DNA from: UBA2991 sp965221735
GTDB lineage: Bacteria > Chloroflexota > Dehalococcoidia > Tepidiformales > Tepidiformaceae
Direction: 5' to 3'
Assembly: GCA_965221735.1 (NCBI GenBank)
Contig: OZ244910.1
Location: forward strand, 2,542,001 to 2,606,000
Length of the DNA: 64,000 bases
Part shown: positions 58,341 to 64,000 of the stretch, piece after piece
How the letters are laid out: each line of letters starts with the position of its first letter
Numbering within the stretch: position 1 is the first letter of the stretch
The notes under the pieces: generated by a model
What the model was told of the DNA's origin: nothing
The model's database searches: none
Seen by the model: only the letters and a program-made list of their open reading frames with translations
Position numbers and translations under genes: made by a program

Positions 58341-58517
58341 TCAGCGGCCGCCGCGGGTCATCCAGACGGCGTTCGCGACGGCGATGGCAGCGGCCACGAT
58401 CCAGAGAAGGGTTCCGAGGTCCGGGTTGTACTGGAGGCCGATGCCAAGGCCGAGGAAGAAGACGACGACAGCCACCGCGAAGATGAGCAGGTGGAGGGCC
58501 ATCCTCACCAGCTTCAC
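58341..58517 (-). CDS. 58-aa two-helix membrane protein
   Basis: From GTG 58517 the product has two hydrophobic helices (ALHLLIFAVAVVVFFLGLGI and LLWIVAAAIAVANAVWM) and a short basic C-terminus. The start overlaps the true stop of the upstream DUF502 gene as GTGA. Because that upstream gene is frameshifted, the literal reading fuses the two into a 274-aa chimera. The function is unknown; it is probably a small partner of the DUF502 membrane protein. Confidence 0.65.
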   Translation of the reverse strand: MKLVRMALHLLIFAVAVVVFFLGLGIGLQYNPDLGTLLWIVAAAIAVANAVWMTRGGR

Positions 58518-59165
58518 GCGGGCGCCTCGAGCGCGCTCATGGCCATCGTCTCCGGGCAGCTGACACCGGCGGAGACGATGTACTGCATGGCCTGGGCGGA
58601 GCTCCAGTCCGTCACCTCGATGTCCTCGATGGGGAGCTGGACAAGCCAGCCGGACTGCGGCATGGGTGTCGAGGGCCATGTAGACGACGCCAACCTTCAT
58701 CCCCGCGTCCGCTTCGATGAAACCCATCAGGAAGCCGACGGACCACACGCCCTTGCGGGGGTATTCGATGCGGACAACGGTGTCGAAGCCTGTCGGGGCC
58801 CTGGCGCCGGGGTCAGAGCCGGGCAGGAGCTTCTTGGTGGTGCCGTAGACCGCGCCGACGCCCGGCAGTGCGGTGATGCCCCGCTCTATCAGGTAGGCGG
58901 GGGTGCGGAAGAGGAGGGTCGAACTGAGGGCGCCGACGATGAAGAGCGCCACGATGATGATGGCGAAACTGAGGCCCGGGATCTCATCGCCGGCGATGGC
59001 GGAGATGATGGGCTGAAGCAGGCCGTCCATCGTCTGGAAGGCGAACTGGATCAGCCAGAAGGTGACCATGAGGGGGAGCAGGAGCACGGCTCCGCGCATG
59101 ACCTTCCTGGTGAAGCCGCGACCGAGTCGCTGGTGAACGGCGGGAGTCTCGGTTGCCAAGGTCAT
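58514..59165 (-). pseudogene. DUF502 membrane protein, frameshifted
   Basis: It starts MTLATETPAVHQRLGRGFTR, with two long transmembrane helices (LLPLMVTFWLIQFAF, IIIVALFIVGAL) and the DUF502 segments GITALPGVGAVYGTTKKLL and FDTVVRIEYPRKGVWSVGFL. At 58671-58678 one surplus base in the GGGCC run shifts the frame after VGVVYM. The other frame continues correctly with PSTPMPQSGWLVQLP and ends SALEAPA at 58514. The span is 3n+1. Repaired length is 216 aa, normal for the family. It is either an assembly error or a recent break. Confidence 0.75.
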
Positions 59166-59355
59166 GGAACACCTCCGGATGCCCTGTGGGTCTGCCCGCC
59201 GATTCTATTCGGCGGGGAAGGGCGCGCCGTGGCGAGGGAGGGTCAAGTCAATATCGCGGGAGAAAACGCCGCGGAAAGGCCCTCCGGTCTCGCAATGGCG
59301 GGCGGGGCCTCGGTCGAGCACGCTGGAAGGAGGAGGCGGAGCGGCCCAACTCCTT

Positions 59356-59403
59356 TTGCGTTAAGAAATAGCCAAATGCATAAGCACATTGCTAATATGT
59401 GCT
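59356..59403 (+). promoter_or_regulatory. Promoter with downstream dyad operator before the secreted-protein gene
   Basis: TTGCGT (59356-59361) and CATAAG (59379-59384) have 17-base spacing. Overlapping the -10 and continuing downstream, AGCACAT (59383-59389) is the exact reverse complement of ATGTGCT (59397-59403) across 7 bases, an AT-rich dyad in a GC-rich genome and a likely repressor site. Confidence 0.5.
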
Positions 59404-59441
59404 GAAAGGGCTTGGTGGCAGTCCGGGGAGGCTTCTCGACG

Positions 59442-60923
59442 ATGCCTGCACTACTGACAAAGCTGGGGGTGACCCTGGCGGGCGTTCTGGCACTTGTTCT
59501 CTGGATGGCCGGGGGCAACTCCGCAGCCGCGGCAGACGCCGGCTGCCAGGTCACGGCCGAGGCGACCTACGACAGCACCGTGGTGGCAGCAAGCGGAACC
59601 TCAGTCGCCAGCGTCCCCCTGAGCACGCCACTCTCTATCGAAATTACCTGTGACCTCCCGACCGAAGTCGACCTGCGGCTGCCGGGCGGAGACAGCTCCG
59701 GGCACGTCGTGGACGGTGAGGCGCCGCTGCGCCTGACGGGCGAGCGCGCCTACCTCTGCTACGGCCAGGACTCGAGTGTCGAAGTGGCCTCGGAGTCGCT
59801 CGGATGGTCAGAGTCGATTCCGATCAGCAACATCAACGGCATTCCCCAGTGCGACGTGATGCTCCGGGACGGGGCTACGTGGGTGGAGTGGACGGGGCCG
59901 CGCCTCGAACTGCGCGAGGCGTTCGCCGGGCGGGCGCTCGGCTGGGTGAACTGGGAGCGTGGCCCAGACGGCACCGTCCCCGGTCTGTCCGTGTGGTCGT
60001 TCGCGGAGGGACACATCCTGCCGACGCGAGCCTGGGGCGCGGGAGTGGCCCCGCTTCTGGGCGGCCTGACGCACTTCTCGCCGGGAGGGAAGTACCTGAT
60101 CGTCTCCGACACCGAACGAGCCTGGACGTTCCCCCGACCGCCGACGGTCCAGTCGGTCTTCGAGGACGCCCAGATCGTCTCGTTCTACGGATTCCCGGGT
60201 GTGCGGGCGATGGGCGTCCTGGGACACGGAACGCCGGCGGAGGTCGCCAACGAGGTGGCTCGCTGGGCGGCGCGGTACGACCAGCTCAACGGCCCGCGTG
60301 AGGTGATCCCCGCCTTCCACCTGATTACGGGCGTGGCCCAGGCGTACCCGACACTGGACGGCACCTGGCTCGGGCGGCTGGACCACGAGCGCATCGCCGA
60401 GTACGTAGAGGCGGCCCGTGAGCGGGACATGATCCTCTTCCTGGACGTGCAGATCGGCTGGAGCGACCCGCTGACGGAAGTGAAGCTGCTCGAGGAGTTC
60501 CTGCGCGAGCCGTTCGTGCACATGGCGCTCGACCCCGAGTTCGCGACCGAACACCTCGGCGTGAGGCCGGGCCTCGCCATCGGCGGGATCAGCGCGCAGC
60601 ACGTGAACGAGGTGCAGCACTACCTGGCGACGCTGGTGGAGGAGGAGGGTATCCCTCCGAAGATCCTGATGGTCCACCAGTTCGCCGCGAGAATGCTGCG
60701 CGACCGTGACATGGTCGAAGACGTGGAGGGCGTCGAGGTGTCCATCGACATGGACGGCTTCGGCACCGCCGCCCTGAAGCTGCGGCACTACGACTGGTAC
60801 GCACTCACCGCTCCCTCGGAGCGGCCGGCGTTGAAGCTGTTCTTCGACCAGGACACGCCGGTGATGACCCCGGAGCAGGTGCAGGCCATCGAGCAGGTGC
60901 CGGACCTCATCATGTACCAGTAG
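59442..60923 (+). CDS. Secreted protein with Ig-like N-domain and barrel-like catalytic-type domain, unknown
   Basis: A 493-aa protein from ATG 59442 (GTG 59415 is possible) with a clear signal peptide (ALLTKLGVTLAGVLALVLWM, cleavage after AAAA). Residues ~30-165 look like a beta-sandwich and ~190-490 like a TIM-type barrel with strands (VIPAFHLITGV, MILFLDVQIGW, VHMALDPEFA, KILMVHQFAARM, VEVSIDMDGFG). Acidic residues end several strands, as in glycosidases. No assigned GH family is recognised by eye. It stands alone between the DUF502 gene and purU. Confidence 0.65.
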   Translation: MPALLTKLGVTLAGVLALVLWMAGGNSAAAADAGCQVTAEATYDSTVVAASGTSVASVPLSTPLSIEITCDLPTEVDLRLPGGDSSGHVVDGEAPLRLTGERAYLCYGQDSSVEVASESLGWSESIPISNINGIPQCDVMLRDGATWVEWTGPRLELREAFAGRALGWVNWERGPDGTVPGLSVWSFAEGHILPTRAWGAGVAPLLGGLTHFSPGGKYLIVSDTERAWTFPRPPTVQSVFEDAQIVSFYGFPGVRAMGVLGHGTPAEVANEVARWAARYDQLNGPREVIPAFHLITGVAQAYPTLDGTWLGRLDHERIAEYVEAARERDMILFLDVQIGWSDPLTEVKLLEEFLREPFVHMALDPEFATEHLGVRPGLAIGGISAQHVNEVQHYLATLVEEEGIPPKILMVHQFAARMLRDRDMVEDVEGVEVSIDMDGFGTAALKLRHYDWYALTAPSERPALKLFFDQDTPVMTPEQVQAIEQVPDLIMYQ

Positions 60924-60991
60924 GCGCGGCGCGGCACGCGGTATGGCACAAATGCACTACCTTCGGAGCGCCCGCGACGTATGATCAGGTT

Positions 60992-61864
<873 letters not shown>

Positions 61865-61922
61865 GGCCGTCGGGTCGGTGGGGGGAGGCGCGCCAACCCG
61901 TTCAGGGAATGGACCGGTTCGC

Positions 61923-62264
61923 CTACTCCAACAGCACGCCAACTCTTCCCAGTGCTTCGCTCACAACCCGCCGAGGGGCTCGACACTCGAAGCGAGCCCC
62001 CCTCGCTCGCCAGTCAAGGCTACGCAGCTGGTCGGCGAGTACAACGCCGGTGACGGGGGTCGTCGTGGGAAGCGCGACCTCGAAGGGATAGCCCCTGACC
62101 CGAGAGGTGATCGGGCAACAGAGGGCCAGGCTGGTTACTTCGTTGTAGGACTCCGGACTCAAGACGAGGGCCGGCCTATGGCCAGCCTGCTCGTGCCCGG
62201 CTTGCGGTGTGAAGCTAAGCCAGACGATGTCACCGCGGGCGGGGACATAGTCGCGGTCTACCAC
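61923..62264 (-). CDS. mazF: MazF-family mRNA interferase toxin
   Basis: A 113-aa PemK/MazF protein. PARGDIVWLSFTPQAGHEQAGHRPALVLSPESYN contains the RGD-I-V-W strand and the H-x-A-G-H-R-P-A-L-V core with the catalytic arginine, and ALCCPITSRVRGYPFEV the S3-S4 loop. It is a full-length sequence-specific endoribonuclease. The GTG at 62264 overlaps the end of the antitoxin gene by 7 bases and GAGGAG lies just upstream. Confidence 0.9.
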   Translation of the reverse strand: MVDRDYVPARGDIVWLSFTPQAGHEQAGHRPALVLSPESYNEVTSLALCCPITSRVRGYPFEVALPTTTPVTGVVLADQLRSLDWRARGARFECRAPRRVVSEALGRVGVLLE

Positions 62265-62497
62265 TCCTCGCGACCAACAGCCGGCCCTGCATCCTGCTCC
62301 GGATGGAGGGCGTCGGAGTCGACCTGCGCGAGCATCGTCGCGAGGTCGTAGGGCCGCTTGCGCAGGATGACCTCGTCACCTTCGGCAACGATCTCTATGG
62401 TCGAGCCTTCCCGGACGCCCCACTGCTCCGCGATTGGCTTCGGGATGCGTACCGCGAGGCTCGTGCCCCACCTGGAGACATGTGACTCGGCGCCCAT
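62258..62497 (-). CDS. mazE: MazE-family (AbrB-fold) antitoxin
   Basis: A 79-aa swapped-hairpin AbrB DNA-binding protein, beginning MGAESHVSRWGTSLAVRIPK and continuing GSTIEIVAEGDEVILRKRP. The acidic C-terminus (LAQVDSDALHPEQDAG) is the toxin-binding tail. GGGAGGGG precedes ATG 62497. The palindrome at 62518-62532 over its -10 element is a likely autoregulatory operator. Confidence 0.9.
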   Translation of the reverse strand: MGAESHVSRWGTSLAVRIPKPIAEQWGVREGSTIEIVAEGDEVILRKRPYDLATMLAQVDSDALHPEQDAGPAVGREEW

Positions 62498-62517
62498 GCC
62501 AACACCCCTCCCTCGAA

Positions 62518-62532
62518 GATATATTATATATC
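62518..62532. promoter_or_regulatory. Perfect palindromic operator over the mazEF -10 box
   Basis: The 15-base sequence GATATATTATATATC is a perfect inverted repeat (7+1+7) and includes TATAAT read toward mazE. It lies between mazE and the divergent SDR gene, so one site could control both. AT content is 87% in an otherwise roughly 70% GC region. Confidence 0.65.
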
Positions 62533-62566
62533 CTGGAGCCGGGAAATGGCAGCCGGGGAGGTACAG

Positions 62567-64000
62567 GTGGCGACGGTGCTGGTGCTGGGGGCATCGGGGT
62601 ACGTGGGCAGCCATCTCGTGCCCCGGCTCGTCGAGGAGGGGCACGCGGTACGGGCGGCGGGGAGACGGCGGGAAACGCTCGAAGCGCGCGAGTGGGAGGG
62701 GGTGGAGGTGGTGCGGGCGGACGCGCTCGACACCGAGTCGCTCGACAACGCCTTCAGGGGCGTCGACCTCGTCTACTACCTGGTCCACTCGATGGCGTCC
62801 GGGACGGACTTTCCGGAGCGCGACCGGCAGGCGGCGGAGAACGCGCGCCGGGCGGCCGAGGCGGCGGGGGTGAGCCGCATCGTCTACCTGGGCGGGCTGC
62901 AGCCCGACGGGCTGGCGTCGGCGCACCTCGCCTCGCGCCGGGAGACGGGAGACGTCCTGCGCAGCGGCGCCGTGGACGTGACGGAGGTTCGCGCGGGCAT
63001 CGTGGTGGGGCCGGGGTCGGCGGCGTTCGAGGTCATCCGGGACCTCGTCTACCACCTGCCGATGATGGTGACCCCGCGCTGGGTGCGGTCGCTGACGCAG
63101 CCGATCGCCCTCGACGACCTGATCGAGTACCTCGTGCGCCTGCCGGAAGCGGAGCCGCCCGGGAGCCACGTGTACGACGTTGGCGGCCCCGAGGTGGTGC
63201 GGTACCAGGACCTGCTCACGCGCTTCGCGAGGGCCGTCGGGCGGCGGCTGGCCATCATCCCCGTGTCGGTGCTCAGCCCGCGGCTCTCCTCCTACTGGCT
63301 CGACCTCGTAACGGCGGTGCCATCGAGCGTCGCGCGGCCCCTCATCGATGGCCTGCGACACAACCTCGTCGTCGATCCGGAGACGGACCTGCAGGCACGC
63401 ATCCCGATCGAGCTGCACACCTACGAAGAGGCAGTGCAGGCCGCCCTCAAGGCGGAAAGGACGGCCGATCTGCCGGCGAGGTGGACCGAGGGTTCGTTCG
63501 CCATGCGCGACCACCGCGCTGACATCTCGTTCTACAGCCGCGGGGAGCGCGTCGAGCGGACCTGCGGGGCCTCGCCGGAAGCGGTGTGGGGCGTGGTCTC
63601 GGCGATAGGCGGGTCGAACGGGTGGTACTACGGGAACTGGCTCTGGAACCTGCGCGGGCTGCTGGATCGCCTGGTGGGGGGCGTGGGGAGGCGGAGGGGG
63701 CGCCGGCACCCGGCGGAGATCCGGACGGGCGACGCGCTCGACTTCTGGCGGGTCGTGGGGGTGGAGCCGGGGCGGCGTCTCACGCTGCTCGCAGAGATGA
63801 AGCTGCCCGGCATCGCCATCCTCGAGTTCGAGGTGGCGCCGGACGGGGCGGGGTCGCGCATCGTGACGGCGGCGCACTTCCACCCGGCGGGGGCGGCGGG
63901 GCTGCTCTACTGGTACGCGCTCTGGCCCATCCACAAGCGCATCTTCGCGGGCCTCACGGACGCGATCGTCGCAAGAGCTGCCCGGGAGCAGGTGGTGGGT
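62567..64000 (+). CDS. NAD(P)-binding SDR protein with DUF2867 domain, partial (cut by window edge)
   Basis: The N-terminal half is an atypical/extended SDR with ATVLVLGASGYVGSHLVPRL (GxxGxxG). It has YLVHSM in place of the usual active-site motifs, and IVYLGGLQPDGLASAHLASR. The C-terminal part (~residue 320 onward) is DUF2867-like (SPEAVWGVVSAIGGSNGWYYGNWLWNLRGLLD and DALDFWRVVGVEPGRRLTLLAEM). The frame is still open at 64000. GTG 62567 with GGGGAGG 5 bases upstream is preferred over ATG 62546. It is a putative nucleoside-diphosphate-sugar epimerase-like or reductase protein; its substrate is unknown. Confidence 0.85.
   Translation, partial: MATVLVLGASGYVGSHLVPRLVEEGHAVRAAGRRRETLEAREWEGVEVVRADALDTESLDNAFRGVDLVYYLVHSMASGTDFPERDRQAAENARRAAEAAGVSRIVYLGGLQPDGLASAHLASRRETGDVLRSGAVDVTEVRAGIVVGPGSAAFEVIRDLVYHLPMMVTPRWVRSLTQPIALDDLIEYLVRLPEAEPPGSHVYDVGGPEVVRYQDLLTRFARAVGRRLAIIPVSVLSPRLSSYWLDLVTAVPSSVARPLIDGLRHNLVVDPETDLQARIPIELHTYEEAVQAALKAERTADLPARWTEGSFAMRDHRADISFYSRGERVERTCGASPEAVWGVVSAIGGSNGWYYGNWLWNLRGLLDRLVGGVGRRRGRRHPAEIRTGDALDFWRVVGVEPGRRLTLLAEMKLPGIAILEFEVAPDGAGSRIVTAAHFHPAGAAGLLYWYALWPIHKRIFAGLTDAIVARAAREQVVG

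Noticed and set aside
59166..59355. Possible gene in the gap before the secreted-protein gene
   Set aside because: Short frames here have no ribosome site or conserved-looking product. Only the promoter/dyad at 59356-59403 is supported.

Overview
The window is a compact, roughly 70% GC bacterial chromosome segment with mostly vertical housekeeping genes, many 4-base stop/start overlaps and almost no spacer DNA. Gene content points to Chloroflexota, probably a Dehalococcoidia-like lineage, though this is an inference from content and not a computed placement. The signs are a menaquinol:cytochrome c reductase of the split cytochrome b type, lipoprotein sortases, RDD and DUF4389 membrane families, GSI-alpha glutamine synthetase, an F420/PPOX-type protein, and a pantothenate operon with a structured leader. 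No rRNA, tRNA, CRISPR array, prophage or insertion sequence was found.

Layout. 1-6148 (minus strand): a partial Phd antitoxin, then a leucine-catabolism set (methylcrotonyl-CoA carboxylase beta and alpha subunits flanking a PLP decarboxylase) and a TauE-type transporter. 6202-12628: an MBL hydrolase, glnA, sucC, pnp and rpsO. 12698-17602: a small P-loop kinase, then an envelope cluster with a Thr/Glu/Pro-rich secreted protein, two tandem lipoprotein sortases and a LysM-M23 peptidase. 17727-20358: rho, rpsT and a glycosyltransferase. 20405-24633: an electron-transport operon (32-aa membrane peptide, cytochrome b N- and C-terminal subunits, Rieske protein, and a cytochrome c-LysM-cupredoxin fusion). 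24645-26304: two desulforedoxin-like microproteins, a DUF1992 protein, rpsU and a YqeY protein. 26301-28078: hicBA and a serine hydrolase. 28078-36116: pgpH, then purQ and purL separated by five small membrane-protein genes (2 DUF4389, 3 RDD).

36113-43635: two head-to-head small genes, an M16 peptidase, a BtrH/DUF4872-like protein with a phosphatase, a DsbA-like protein whose two halves are in reversed order, ruvA, mutM, an unknown protein and a P1 peptidase. 43673-48599: a DUF1640-like peptide, panBC with a terminator-bearing leader, uvrB and a PPOX protein. 48596-55681 (minus): ruvC, yebC, surE and a probable catabolic operon (VOC, SnoaL, MarC, six-hairpin glycosidase-like, SMP-30, CoA-transferase). 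55871-64000: sucD, a vapBC pair, a double-CDGSH protein, a frameshifted DUF502 gene, a secreted barrel-like protein, purU, mazEF and the start of an SDR/DUF2867 protein.

Three features stand out. First, the bc-complex operon encodes a predicted lipoprotein that joins haem c, LysM repeats and a blue-copper-type domain. Second, the thioredoxin-fold protein at 39453-40391 looks circularly permuted. Third, at least twelve genes have a TAnnnT -10 element 6-9 bases before the start codon, which implies widespread leaderless transcription. Four genes carry single-base frame breaks at short G/C runs, and rho lacks a normal start codon, so base-level indels in the assembly should be considered before calling pseudogenes.
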